This document shows, in pieces, positions 36,165 to 45,805 of a stretch of DNA of 64,000 bases. How positions within the stretch are numbered: position 1 is the stretch's first letter; each line of letters begins with the position of its first letter. The translations under genes were made by a program, and so were the position numbers. The notes below the pieces were generated by a model that worked only from the letters and a program-made list of their open reading frames with translations, made no database searches and was not told the origin of the DNA. Location: positions 806,001-870,000 of the forward strand of contig CAVSDB010000001.1 in the NCBI GenBank assembly GCA_963726755.1, written 5' to 3'. The stretch comes from DATKIY01 sp963726755 (GTDB taxonomy: Bacteria > Actinomycetota > Actinomycetes > JAHEKZ01).

Positions 36165-37788
36165 GCGAGTGACTCCTGAGCTCGCGCAGTTTTCGCGAGA
36201 TTGCGGGCAACTCTGAGTGCGAAAGCAGAAATAGTCGCTGTCGGATTCGCCGAACCGCCAGTGGTGAAGACGCTGCCGTCGGCGATGTAAAGATTTCGAG
36301 CATCGTGAGCGCGACCGAAGGAATCAACAACCGAAGTGGCGGCGTTGTCTCCCATCCGCGCAGTCCCCAGAAGGTGACCAGGCTGATCGACCCACAGTTC
36401 GACGGGAACCGTGTGCTTCGCCCCGCCGGCGGCATGAAGTTCCTCCATCCGAGCTAGCGAGAACTTCAAGAGTTTTCGGGTGTTGTCGCTGATTCGATAG
36501 TGAACCGATGGAGCGGGGATTCCGTCAGAGTCGGTAAGAGTCGGATCAAGTTCGATGCGATTGGATTCCTCAGGGAGGTCTTCGGTATTGGCTGCCCACA
36601 AGATTCCGCCTCGAGCACGGCGTGCCACGTCGAGGAAGTTGTCTCCCCACACGGCGTCGTAGCCCTCGGGGCGGTGAGTTTCCACCGACATGAGGGGTCC
36701 AGGTGTGGGTAGTGCCATCAATTTGATGCCACGTACGAAGTCGTGTTCTGGTCTGGTCTCGTAGAACTCCATGCTGTGTACGAGCGAACCTGCCGGTCCT
36801 TGCCAACTACTTAGGTCCTCGTCGTAGAAACCGGTAACCGTAGCGTTCGGGTGGAGCATCAGGTTCCTGCCGACCTGCCCAGAGGAGTTAGCGAGCCCAT
36901 TGGGATGCGAGGGCGAGTCAGACAGCAGTAACAGTCGCGAGCGTTCCGATGCTGTTAGCACAAACGACGACCGCGTTCGCGAGTTGTCGGTGTTCGGCTC
37001 CCGCGCGGTCGATCCAGACGACACCCGAGACGGCCCCGTCGTCGCGAGTCTCAATTCGGCGAGCTCGAGCACCAGTAAGCAAAGTTGCACCAGACTTCAA
37101 GGCGTGGGGCCAATACGCGATGTCCGCACTCGCTTTGGCGCCTTCGGGACAACCCCACTCGCACGTTCCCCAGCGCGCACATTGGGTAAGTTCCTTGAAT
37201 TTCTGGCTCGCGATTGAATGAATTCCCGGCCACCAGTGCCAGCCAAGGGCATTGGCGGATTCCGCCGCTTTACGGCCGACCTTGCCAAGGGGGTGGGGCG
37301 GAAGTGGGTAGTCCGGACCAGGTGGGTACGTCGTGTCGCCTGGTAGTCCGGCCACTCCGATGAACTGCTCGAGATCGGCGTAGTACGGGAGCTAGGTCCT
37401 CGTAACTAATCGGCCAGTCGTGGGCTACACCGTCCAGGCTACGAACGCGAAAGTCAGACGGTAGAAGTCGGACCCATTGCCCGCCGTAGAAAATCGTCGA
37501 CCCACCGACGGCGTTGAACATCACCGGCGACATGTCTGAATCCGCGACGTTCAACGGATAGTCGGCTGGCAAATCACGGACATTGGGGTCGTGCGCCCAC
37601 TGGTTTTGGACCTGCAACTCCCACTGGGGATTATTCGCAGGAAAGTCGGATGCGTTGACCCAATCCCCTTGTTCTAAGCAAACGACCGTGAAGCCGCGAG
37701 CGGCGAGTGCGTGACTGACAATGGCGCCCGATGGGCCAGAACCAACAACCACGACGTCGGCGAAGGTGGGTTCGTTCTGGTTCGTCAT
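36161..37788 (-). pseudogene. GMC-family FAD oxidoreductase, module A, two frameshifts
   Basis: The intact paralogue at 47956 guides the reading. Fragment 1 (37788 to about 37390) has the FAD motif VVVVGSGPSGAIVSHALAARG and SPVMFNAVGGSTIFYGG. Fragment 2 (about 37385-36950) has the Cys-rich CARWGTCEWGCPEGAKAS. Fragment 3 (about 36950-36161) has NSSGQVGRNLMLHPN and the C-terminal WVDQPGHLLGTARMG and NPTATISAFALRVA. Each junction fits one extra base (near 37385-37395 and 36944-36952). The ATG overlaps the upstream DHDPS-family stop, and the small subunit ATG overlaps its own stop, so operon structure is intact. It may be a fresh pseudogene or an assembly error. Confidence 0.8.
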
Positions 37789-38702
37789 GGCGCGTCCGCT
37801 GTCTCTCGCGCCGCGGTAAGAAACGTGGGGTCCAATGTCGAAAGCAAGTTCGAAAGTGCTGCTGTCTGCTCGGCGTCAAGAGTGACCTGCGGCTTGCGTA
37901 CCGAGCCGACTGGATTCCCCAGGAGTTGCAGAGCAGTCTTCACGGTACCGACGTAGGGTCCATCGACGATGGTTCGCATGATTGGCATCAGTTGGCTGTT
38001 GATAGCGCTGGCCCTAGTCAAGTCACCTGACACAGCAGCGTTGGCCATAGCCACGAATCCCGGCGACAGGAAGTTGCCAGATCCGAGAACGAACCCAGTA
38101 ACGCCAAGCAAGAGCGATGGCAGGACAAGTAATTCCTCGCCGCACAGCATGGTGAGGCGACCACTCGTGTCCTCAACGATGCGTGCCAGCAGGCCAAGGT
38201 CACCAGTGGAGTCCTTGACGTACTGAACGGTTTCGATCTCCGACGCAACCCGCAGGATGAATTCCAGACCGCCGTCGAATCCGGTAGCGGCGGGGAAGTG
38301 GTAGACGCAGATAGGGAGGTCGGTCGCGGCCGCGATATCGGCGTAATAGCCGAAGACTTCGTCGGAAGTCGGAGCCCCGAAGTAGGGCGCTGCCACCAGG
38401 ATTGCGTCAGCGCCACAGGCTGCGGCGTGCAAGGAGAGTTCTACTGCGTCTGCCGTAGAGCAGGAGCCGGTTTGCGCTACCACAGCGATCCGGCCGGCCA
38501 CTTGATCAATGACCGTCTCGACAATGGCCTTGCGCTCGGCTGCCCTTAGCGTGGCGAATTCGCCCGTCGTTCCGCAGGCCACGACGCCATTGGCGCCGTC
38601 CCTGATCAGTTGCTCGACTAACCGCCGCAGAGCCCGGTGATCCACGCCTGATTCATGCTCGGCGAAGGGAGTTGCAAGTGCAGGCAGCACCCCGTCCAGC
38701 AT
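37785..38702 (-). CDS. DHDPS/N-acetylneuraminate lyase family protein, module A
   Basis: 305 residues, class I aldolase TIM barrel. GVVACGTTGEFATLRAAERK, ICVYHFPAATG (Tyr) and the Schiff-base lysine in VQYVKDSTGDLG are present. In operons with an aldehyde dehydrogenase and an enolase-type dehydratase, this family usually acts as a 2-keto-3-deoxy-acid dehydratase/aldolase, or as a pyrroline-4-hydroxy-2-carboxylate deaminase in hydroxyproline pathways. It is the first gene of module A; AAAGGG precedes the ATG. The motif at 38776 lies about 75 bases upstream. Confidence 0.85.
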   Translation of the reverse strand: MLDGVLPALATPFAEHESGVDHRALRRLVEQLIRDGANGVVACGTTGEFATLRAAERKAIVETVIDQVAGRIAVVAQTGSCSTADAVELSLHAAACGADAILVAAPYFGAPTSDEVFGYYADIAAATDLPICVYHFPAATGFDGGLEFILRVASEIETVQYVKDSTGDLGLLARIVEDTSGRLTMLCGEELLVLPSLLLGVTGFVLGSGNFLSPGFVAMANAAVSGDLTRASAINSQLMPIMRTIVDGPYVGTVKTALQLLGNPVGSVRKPQVTLDAEQTAALSNLLSTLDPTFLTAARETADAP

Positions 38703-38775
38703 TGCGGCAGCCCTTTCTCCAACGCCAGCGTCGGCGCTCTTGTCAACTACTTGCGACCCTAAACGATCCGTGATG

Positions 38776-38789
38776 TTTTGTCGACAGTC
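38776..38789. promoter_or_regulatory. candidate GntR operator between module A and alr
   Basis: TTTTGTCGACAGTC contains TTGTCGACAG, a near match to the palindrome core TTGTCGACAA seen at 45541. It lies between the divergent starts of the DHDPS-family gene (38702) and the alanine racemase gene (38813), suited to control both. Confidence 0.55.
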
Positions 38790-38812
38790 GACCGTTGAGC
38801 TACCCTGAAGTG

Positions 38813-39976
38813 ATGCTCCACACCGCCGGGACAGGTCGGCTTACGGCCCAGATCAGTCTGGCTGCCATCGAGCAGAACGTGAGGCAACTGGACTCCGTCT
38901 CAGGCAGTGCGCGGGTAATGGCTGTTGTAAAGGGCAACGGCTACGGCCATGGACTGCTCCCAAGTGCCATGGCAGCGATCAGGGGTGGGGCGTCCTGGCT
39001 GGGAGTGGCCAGACTCGAAGAGGGTCAGTCGCTTCGGGCAGCTGGCCTGCATCAACCGATCCTGCTGCTGTTGTGTTCGCCAGCCGACTCGTTCGTCGAA
39101 GCTGCACGACAGCGTCTTGACCTGCCGATCGGAGCTGTCTGGGCGCTCAGTGCGGCATGCGACGCCGCACGATCTATCGACCGCCCAGTCCGCATTCACC
39201 TCGAGTTTGATTCAGGGATGGGCCGTGGTGGGGTCGGTCCGAATGAGTGGCAGGGGTTCGTACGTTCCGCGCGCGAAGCCGAGGCACGGGATCTGGTTGA
39301 AGTTGTCGGATTGTTTTCCCACCTTGCGGCCGCCGAGGACAACGAACGTCTCATAGAGCAGCAGACTGCTCAGTTCCAGAATGCACTCGAGGCTGGGCGC
39401 CAAGCCGGACTTCAGCCCTCGGTCTGCCACCTCGCTAACTCAGCCGCGACCCTGGCTCACCCGAAGACTCACTTCGATCTGGTTCGGCCGGGACTGTCGC
39501 TTTTTGGCATCTCCCCTGGAGGGAATCTAGGCACCGAAGCCGAGCTCGGGTTAGTACCTGCCATGACGCTGTCTTGCCGAGTGGCGGCGAGTAAACGGGT
39601 CTTTGGGGGACAGGCAGTGTCATATGGGCCGGACTACCGGACCATACAAGAAACAACGTTGGCGGTTGTCCCAGCAGGGTATGCAGACGGGATTCCAAGA
39701 CTTGCTGGCAACAGCGCACATGTGACCGTCAACGGTAGCCGTCACAGGATTGCCGGTCGAGTCTGCATGGATCAGTTTGTGCTCGACGTTGGCAATAGTG
39801 ATGTGAGGGCGGGAGACGATGCTGTGTTGTTTGGACCGGGAACGAGAGGTGAGACGCTCCTTCGGGATTGGGCCGGAGAGTGCGGAACCATTCCGAACGA
39901 AGTCCTTGTGCGATTGGGTCCGAACATTGAACGCCGCTACATCGACGAGAGTGGTGGCGGGCAGCCGTCCATCTGA
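38813..39976 (+). CDS. alanine racemase-family PLP enzyme
   Basis: 387 residues from the ATG at 38813 (GTG at 38810 and TTG at 38795 also possible). The PLP lysine is in VMAVVKGNGYGHGLL, where most alanine racemases read VVKADAYGHG. The opposing catalytic Tyr region AVSYGPDY and GRVCMDQFVLDVG are kept. It is the only plus-strand gene between the two modules and is divergent from module A with a shared candidate operator, so it may racemise a pathway amino acid instead of serving cell-wall synthesis. It stops 4 bases from the convergent ABC gene. Confidence 0.8.
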   Translation: MLHTAGTGRLTAQISLAAIEQNVRQLDSVSGSARVMAVVKGNGYGHGLLPSAMAAIRGGASWLGVARLEEGQSLRAAGLHQPILLLLCSPADSFVEAARQRLDLPIGAVWALSAACDAARSIDRPVRIHLEFDSGMGRGGVGPNEWQGFVRSAREAEARDLVEVVGLFSHLAAAEDNERLIEQQTAQFQNALEAGRQAGLQPSVCHLANSAATLAHPKTHFDLVRPGLSLFGISPGGNLGTEAELGLVPAMTLSCRVAASKRVFGGQAVSYGPDYRTIQETTLAVVPAGYADGIPRLAGNSAHVTVNGSRHRIAGRVCMDQFVLDVGNSDVRAGDDAVLFGPGTRGETLLRDWAGECGTIPNEVLVRLGPNIERRYIDESGGGQPSI

Positions 39977-39980
39977 AAGG

Positions 39981-41813
39981 TCAGGATTCCGACAGATTTT
40001 GACTTGCGGCATCCCAGGCGCCGATTGCCTCACTGAGGCTCGGAGCGGATTCAAGTAGTCGTTGTGTGTATTCGTGCTGCGGCGCGGCCAGGAGCGTCGA
40101 GGTCTTGCCGGACTCACAGATCAGCCCCTTTTCGAGGACAAGTACCTCGTCGGCGATTGCGGCCACCACGCCAAGGTCGTGCGTGATGAACAGAAGCGAA
40201 ACAGTGCGTTCACGGCGAAGGTCCCGAAGGAGTTCGAGAATCCTCGCTTGCACGGAGACGTCCAGCGCCGAGGTGATCTCGTCGCAGATGATCACCTCAG
40301 GGTCGGCGGCGAGAGCTCGGGCGATCGCAACCCGTTGACGTTGACCGCCCGAAAGCTCACGGGGGTACCGGCTCGCGTAGCGAGCTGGTAAGCGCACGGC
40401 GTCGAGTAGCGAGTGAACTTCCTCATCTGCGGCCTTGCGGCTCATTCCTCGCAGAGTGGTTGCCGGGCGAGCCAGCGATTCTCCGACAGTGTGACGGGGG
40501 TTGAGTGCATCGCTTGGACTCTGGAAGACCATTTGCACTCGACGTCGTTGCTGGCGACTGCGTTTTCGTGCTTGGACTGCCAGCGGTTCTCCATCAAGCA
40601 GAACCTGTCCGCTCCAGGTGGGATGGAGTCCAGCAACGACTCGAGCGATCGTCGTCTTACCGCTTCCTGACTCACCGACGAGGGCGACACATTCGCTCTT
40701 GCGAAGTTTGAACGAGATCCCCGTTGCCGCCACGACGTCACCACTTCGCGAGCGGTGTTCGGCGTGAAGGTCGTTCACTTCGAGTATGGTCGGTCGCGTG
40801 AGGTCAGCCGCCGCTTCCTCGGCCGCAGCCACTTGACCCGCCCAGTCCACGACAGGTGTGCGTGACCATTCTGGGCAGCGAACAAAGTGGTCGGCAGCTT
40901 TGAGGTCGAGCGTTGGAAGCGTCTCCTCACATGCCTGAATCTTTTGGTCGCATCGAGGAGAGAACGGGCACCCTGGGGGTCGGTCGGCAATGTCAACGGG
41001 GTTGCCCGCCATTACCTCGAGTACGCGAGCTGTGATGTGATCCGGCGTCGCCGCCATAAGGCCCCGCGTGTAGGGGTGTCGAGGTCGTTCGAGTACTTCC
41101 TCGGTGGGACCTTCCTCAACGATGTAGCCGCCATACATCACCACGATTCGATCAGCGATCTGTGCGGCCACTGCTAGATCGTGCGTGACGTAGAGCATGG
41201 CAACCTGCTCTTCATCACGAAGACGCAGCAATTCGTTGAGGATCCGGGCCTGGGTTACCACGTCGAGTCCGGTGGTGGGCTCATCGAGCACGACCACTTT
41301 GGGATTCGAGGCAAGGGCTGCAGCAATGCACACGCGTTGCTGTTGTCCGCCCGAAAGCTGATGGGGGAACCGCTTCCCGAAGTCCGCCGATGTAGGAAGA
41401 CCAACGCGACCGAGCATTTCAAGTGCGGTTGCCGTTCGATCTACTCCCTCTGCGACGTGTCCTCGCATTGTGTCGGCGATAGCATCCGCAACCCTCATCG
41501 ATGGGTTGAGAGCCGTTGCTGGATTCTGCGGGACGTATGAGACGTCGCGACCACGAATCTTTGCAAAGTTTGCTTCGCCCTCGATTACGTCACCATCGAT
41601 GACAATGTGTCCAGCACTGATGTTGAGCATCTGACCGCAGTACCCGAAGGCGGTGAGGGCCGTCGTGGTCTTCCCCGACCCGGACTCGCCAACCAAGCAA
41701 ACGATTTCACCCTGGTGGAGATCGAGGGTGACACCATCGATCACCGTTGGTCCGCGATAGACGGCAACTTGTACGCCATCCAGGCGGAGAACCGATTCTC
41801 CGGTGGTTGTCAT
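39981..41813 (-). CDS. oligopeptide-type ABC importer, fused double ATPase
   Basis: 610 residues with two complete ABC domains, equivalent to DppD plus DppF in one chain (GsiA-like). Walker A: GESGSGKTT in both halves. Signatures: LSGGQQQRVCIAAAL and LSGGQRQRVAIARAL. Walker B: VVVLDEPTTGLD and VIICDEITSALD. After the first half comes a PPGCPFSPRC Cys-containing tail typical of oligopeptide transporter ATPases. The ATG overlaps the permease stop (ATGA). Confidence 0.92.
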   Translation of the reverse strand: MTTTGESVLRLDGVQVAVYRGPTVIDGVTLDLHQGEIVCLVGESGSGKTTTALTAFGYCGQMLNISAGHIVIDGDVIEGEANFAKIRGRDVSYVPQNPATALNPSMRVADAIADTMRGHVAEGVDRTATALEMLGRVGLPTSADFGKRFPHQLSGGQQQRVCIAAALASNPKVVVLDEPTTGLDVVTQARILNELLRLRDEEQVAMLYVTHDLAVAAQIADRIVVMYGGYIVEEGPTEEVLERPRHPYTRGLMAATPDHITARVLEVMAGNPVDIADRPPGCPFSPRCDQKIQACEETLPTLDLKAADHFVRCPEWSRTPVVDWAGQVAAAEEAAADLTRPTILEVNDLHAEHRSRSGDVVAATGISFKLRKSECVALVGESGSGKTTIARVVAGLHPTWSGQVLLDGEPLAVQARKRSRQQRRRVQMVFQSPSDALNPRHTVGESLARPATTLRGMSRKAADEEVHSLLDAVRLPARYASRYPRELSGGQRQRVAIARALAADPEVIICDEITSALDVSVQARILELLRDLRRERTVSLLFITHDLGVVAAIADEVLVLEKGLICESGKTSTLLAAPQHEYTQRLLESAPSLSEAIGAWDAASQNLSES

Positions 41814-42670
41814 TCGGACCCACTCGATCGATCGAGCTGACGAACGTAGGCGTCGCCAACGAGATTGACTGCGATGATGAGCATCGCGAGTACAACTGAC
41901 GGACCGACGATGGCCATCGCGTTGCTTCCGATGACAACTCGGTTCTCGGAAACCATCACGCCCCAGTCGGGCGTCGGCGGCTGAATACCGATCCCGAGAT
42001 AGTTCACGCTGGCGATGAGGATGATCGACCAGCTGAACCGAAGACCAAGATCGGCGGTCACGATGCCACTGATGTTGGGGAGAATCTCGCGAAGCAGGAG
42101 GGAGCGCGTTGGCTCGCCACGAGCGATAGCCGCTTCGACATAGGCCCGAGTTGAAATATCGAGCGTGGCCGAACGGACGATTCTTGCCACCCCAGGCAAC
42201 AGAACCAGCGCGGTTGCAATCACCAGGACCAACTTCGTACTGCCAAACCCTGTGACGAGTAGCAGGATCACTAGTAGGGCCGGTACCGAAAGCAGAATGT
42301 CGATACTGCGCATCAACAGTGGATCAATCTTGGATCGACTGAATCCGGCTATGAGGCCGATCGCGCCGCCGACGCTGTACGTAACGATCGTGGCGAGCCC
42401 GGCTAGCACCAAGGTCGAGCGCCCGCCGTAGAGAAGTCGGCTGAATACATCTCGACCAATGAAGTCCAGGCCCAGCAGGTGCCCGTTACCTGGCGGGGCA
42501 CCCGGAACACCCAGAGTGGCAGTTGGGCTGTAGGGGGCGAAGAAGCCTCCGAACAGCGCAATGAATGCGGTCACGGCGAGCAAGAACAGGCCGACGCGTC
42601 CACCGTTAGTGCGCAGTACGGCGACTACCAGGCTCCGAGATCCGCGCCCCGCGGACGTTAGAACGTTCAC
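41810..42670 (-). CDS. ABC importer permease (DppC-like)
   Basis: 286 residues, five to six membrane helices. GRDVFSRLLYGGRSTLVLAGLATIV and the EAA-like loop AAIARGEPTRSLLLREILPNI are standard for DppC/OppC. The GTG start overlaps the previous stop (GTGA). Confidence 0.9.
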   Translation of the reverse strand: MNVLTSAGRGSRSLVVAVLRTNGGRVGLFLLAVTAFIALFGGFFAPYSPTATLGVPGAPPGNGHLLGLDFIGRDVFSRLLYGGRSTLVLAGLATIVTYSVGGAIGLIAGFSRSKIDPLLMRSIDILLSVPALLVILLLVTGFGSTKLVLVIATALVLLPGVARIVRSATLDISTRAYVEAAIARGEPTRSLLLREILPNISGIVTADLGLRFSWSIILIASVNYLGIGIQPPTPDWGVMVSENRVVIGSNAMAIVGPSVVLAMLIIAVNLVGDAYVRQLDRSSGSE

Positions 42671-43722
42671 ACCAGTTCCGTCCGCAGTTTCGGGACCAAG
42701 AAGACAACTAGCAGGTCGGCAACGATGTTTATCAAGGTGTAGAGAGCGGCGAGAATGATTGACGCCGCGAGAATCTTGTTGGTATCTCGGGCGAGAACGG
42801 CGTTGACGAGATAGACCCCGATACCCGGGTAGGCGAATACCGATTCGACCACGATGATGCCGCCGACGAGGTACTGAAGGTTCTGGGCAATGGTCTGAAT
42901 GCTGTTGGCGACCGCATTACGCATGCCGTAGCGAACTAACACGCGACGTTCGGCAATTCCATTGAGTCGAGCAAACTGGACGAAGTCAGTCTGCAACACC
43001 TCGATCATCCCAAGTCTGACTTGTCTCACACCCGACCCGACGGCGACGATCAGCAATGTCAGCACTGGAAGCACCAAGATCTTGGGCGTCGCGAGTGGTG
43101 ATTCTCCTGGAGCTACGAGTGAAACCGGCGGCAGCACATTTAACACGGTGAAGAAGATGTAAACGAGCAGCGCGCCAGTAACGAATTCGGGCAGTCCAGC
43201 CAGGATTAACGAGGGGAGTGACACGGCATGATCGAGGAACTTGTCTGCCTTGATGCCAGCGATAGCGCCGAACAGCAGTGTCAACGGAACCAGCAGAATC
43301 GCGGTGATCGTCCCCAGAATGAGACTGTTAATCAACGGGTCCCTGAGCGTGTGAGCGATGGTCGGATCTGGCTGTTTTTGCGCCATCGCGACGACCGAAC
43401 TACCCAGGTCTCCATGGAACAGCCCGAACAGCCAACTGAGGTACTGGGTATAGAGGGGTTTGTCTAGGCCGAGTTGAGCCTGGAGGGCCGCGACCGTTTC
43501 GGGTGTGCCGTTCTTGCCCAGAATGACAGTGACGGCATCACCGGGGATCACGCTGGTGCAGAGAAAGATCAAAATCGAAACGATGAGGAGCGTGAGCAGC
43601 CCAGCTCCGATGCGTTTGAGGACGAACCAAACGACGGGGTGAGATCTATGCCGCGCTGCGTCCCCCCTTGGCACTAGGGGGGACGCCGTCGCTGAACCCG
43701 AGTCTGCGACCGGAGTGACCAA
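42667..43722 (-). CDS. ABC importer permease (DppB-like)
   Basis: 351 residues with six helices. FVLKRIGAGLLTLLIVSILIFL begins the conserved domain; DFVQFARLNGIAERRVLVRYGMRNA is the EAA loop that docks to the ATPase, and VESVFAYPGIGVYLVNAVLARD is typical of DppB. A TTG start with GGAG 5 bases upstream. A 36-residue polar N-terminus precedes the first helix. Confidence 0.9.
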   Translation of the reverse strand: MVTPVADSGSATASPLVPRGDAARHRSHPVVWFVLKRIGAGLLTLLIVSILIFLCTSVIPGDAVTVILGKNGTPETVAALQAQLGLDKPLYTQYLSWLFGLFHGDLGSSVVAMAQKQPDPTIAHTLRDPLINSLILGTITAILLVPLTLLFGAIAGIKADKFLDHAVSLPSLILAGLPEFVTGALLVYIFFTVLNVLPPVSLVAPGESPLATPKILVLPVLTLLIVAVGSGVRQVRLGMIEVLQTDFVQFARLNGIAERRVLVRYGMRNAVANSIQTIAQNLQYLVGGIIVVESVFAYPGIGVYLVNAVLARDTNKILAASIILAALYTLINIVADLLVVFLVPKLRTELV

Positions 43723-43788
43723 CCCGACTCCAAACTTCGAGTGGCTGCCTAGACCTGCTGAACGAGGCTGCGGCGAGCCGGCGGCAAA

Positions 43789-45498
43789 TTACGACGAAGC
43801 GATCCACCCATCTTGGAACCTGAAGTTGTTGAAGGGAAGGGCAGAGGAGGCGGTCAAGCCGCGGATATCGTCCGCCGCAAAGTCGATGTAGGGCAGTTGA
43901 CCCCACACGACGTAGCCACCTTCATCAAACTGCTGCTGTTGCACTTGTCCCCAAAGCTCGTTGGCCTTGGTGCTGTCCAACTCTGCTTCGGCCTTGAGGA
44001 TGAGCGCAGTGGCCTCTTTGCCCCCTGGCTCCTGGGCCCCCCAGTGGGTGTCCCAATACGGCGCACCGTCTTGAATGAGCGAGCGGTATTGACCGCTCAG
44101 TGATGGCAGCGCCTGGGCGACTTGAATGCTGAACGGGCGAACGTAGGCGCCTCCAGCTGAGGTCCAGTAGTCACCCGGTTGAAGCGTCTTCAATTCGATC
44201 GTGATGCCGGCGGCCTTCGCCTGCTCTGCCCAGATCGTTGCGGATTCCACCATTCCCGGAAGGACGTTTGCGACCGGGAGCGTGTAGGTCGTACCGGCGA
44301 CACCTGCCTGCTCGAAGAGCGACTTAGCCTTGTCGACGTCGTACTCCGACGTCAGGTCGCTAGCGAAGAACTCGGTGTTTGGACCTTGCAGGTCATTGCC
44401 GACGTTCCCGAAACCCGCGAGAGCACCGTTCACCAACGCTTGTCGATCGGTCATGAGTTTGAACGCTTGGCGCACCTGGTTGTCCGCGAACGGGCCTTCA
44501 TCAACGCGCATGCCGAATGCGTAAGTGTTCGACGCCGAAGCTGATTGCAGGATCTGGACCTGTGGTGACGCGAGTTGCTGGCTGACCTGCTGAAGCGCCG
44601 GACCGATCAAGAGGTTGACCTGTCCACCAAGTAGGGCATTGAGCATGGCGTTGTTGTCGGTGAACGAGGAGTCGATCACCAGCGTGTCGACGTAGGGCTT
44701 TCCCTCTTCCCAGTAGTTCTCGTTCTTCGTGAAGACGCTCTTCTGGCCAGGGGTGAAGGACTCGTACTTGAACGGTCCAGTGCCGATCGGCTTCTTCGCC
44801 GTGCTTGCTGCAGTGGCGCCCTCTTGAAGGACACCAAAGTTGAACCAAGCGAAGATGGTGGGGAACTGGGCCGAGGGGATGACGAGCGGGATCTGCACGG
44901 TCAAGTCGTCAACCGCTTTAACTCCTCGGAAGTCGACGAGGCCAGCAAGGAACGAGGCCGACCAGTTTTGATCGGGGTCATTCCACAACTGCGTGATGTT
45001 GTAGACAACATCATCTGCTGTGAAGGGTTTGCCATCGTGCCAAACGACGCCGTTGCGAAGTTTTAGAGTCCACATGGTGGCGTCCGCGTTGGGCTCTGCT
45101 GACATGGCAAGGCCCGGCTCGAGCGGGTACAGATTCTCCCCTGCGTTCGGGTAAAAGAGTAGGTTGTACAGCGAAAAGTCACGGGCCACGTCTGGGTTTG
45201 GTACTGCGGTGCCGGGGAAGAGGTTTTCGGCGGCACCGAGAGTCAAAACGCCAACAGTGAAGGTCCCGCCGTTCACTGGCGTTCCGCCCGCGAGGGCAGT
45301 GACTCCCGCCGAAGCCCCAGGCGTGGCGCCCGAGCTGCCGTTATCGCTGGAGCAACCGGTGAGAAGTCCGCCGGCCCCCACTGCTGCTCCGACACCAGCC
45401 GCCCCGAGCATGAAGCCACGGCGGGAGAGGTTTGCTGTCCGACTGGCCTCACGTGCGAGGCGGTCAAGATCCGTCAGGTTCGCGTCACGCCGAGCCAT
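43789..45498 (-). CDS. ABC importer substrate-binding lipoprotein (SBP_bac_5)
   Basis: 569 residues from the ATG at 45498 with AAGGAG upstream. The N-terminus has a twin-arginine motif (SRRGFMLGAAG) and a lipobox LLTGC, so it is probably Tat-exported and lipid-anchored. The mature part matches family 5 binding proteins (LRNGVVWHDGKPFTADDVVYNI; IGTGPFKYESF). Peptides, opines, glycosides or nickel are known ligands for this family. Given the neighbours, the ligand is likely the compound degraded by modules A and B. The strongest operator palindrome is 43 bases upstream. Confidence 0.9.
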   Translation of the reverse strand: MARRDANLTDLDRLAREASRTANLSRRGFMLGAAGVGAAVGAGGLLTGCSSDNGSSGATPGASAGVTALAGGTPVNGGTFTVGVLTLGAAENLFPGTAVPNPDVARDFSLYNLLFYPNAGENLYPLEPGLAMSAEPNADATMWTLKLRNGVVWHDGKPFTADDVVYNITQLWNDPDQNWSASFLAGLVDFRGVKAVDDLTVQIPLVIPSAQFPTIFAWFNFGVLQEGATAASTAKKPIGTGPFKYESFTPGQKSVFTKNENYWEEGKPYVDTLVIDSSFTDNNAMLNALLGGQVNLLIGPALQQVSQQLASPQVQILQSASASNTYAFGMRVDEGPFADNQVRQAFKLMTDRQALVNGALAGFGNVGNDLQGPNTEFFASDLTSEYDVDKAKSLFEQAGVAGTTYTLPVANVLPGMVESATIWAEQAKAAGITIELKTLQPGDYWTSAGGAYVRPFSIQVAQALPSLSGQYRSLIQDGAPYWDTHWGAQEPGGKEATALILKAEAELDSTKANELWGQVQQQQFDEGGYVVWGQLPYIDFAADDIRGLTASSALPFNNFRFQDGWIASS

Positions 45499-45540
45499 GG
45501 TCACTCCTTGTAGGTCTCTGGCACTACTACCTGCAGTGAC

Positions 45541-45556
45541 ATATTGTCGACAATAT
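45541..45556. promoter_or_regulatory. perfect 16-bp palindrome, candidate GntR operator
   Basis: ATATTGTCGACAATAT is perfectly self-complementary and lies 43 bases before the binding-protein start, a promoter-blocking position. Its core TTGTCGACAA is the form typical of FadR-subfamily GntR operators. Confidence 0.75.
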
Positions 45557-45728
45557 AGGAACAGTAATCGCCGCCGCCTGCTGGTGCAAGCACCCGATAA
45601 CGGCGCTCAATCCAGTCCCACAAAGCCAACGCCCCGAGCAAACTCACGCGAGCGCCCGACGCACGGTTCGGGCCAGAGTTGGTCCTCGCCGCATGCGTAA
45701 AGGTACGAGAACGTTCGTGAAAAGTAAA

Positions 45729-45755
45729 CAGTCGATTGTGGACAATCTGCGACTG
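45729..45755. promoter_or_regulatory. second dyad, outer CAGTCG/CGACTG with inner GATTGT/ACAATC
   Basis: GATTGTGGACAATC (45734-45747) is a palindrome apart from the two central bases, enclosed by CAGTCG and CGACTG arms. It resembles the site at 45541 and may be a second operator, about 230 bases from the ABC operon start. Confidence 0.5.
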
Positions 45756-45805
45756 TAACCAAACTGCGATGCGGCCTTAGGTCCACTGGATGAGAGTCAG
45801 CCGGA

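Larger units (their letters stand above)
45499..45805. other. intergenic region upstream of the ABC operon
   Basis: About 300 bp with no gene. It contains two dyad motifs (45541 and 45729) described separately and the promoter of the ABC operon. Confidence 0.6.
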
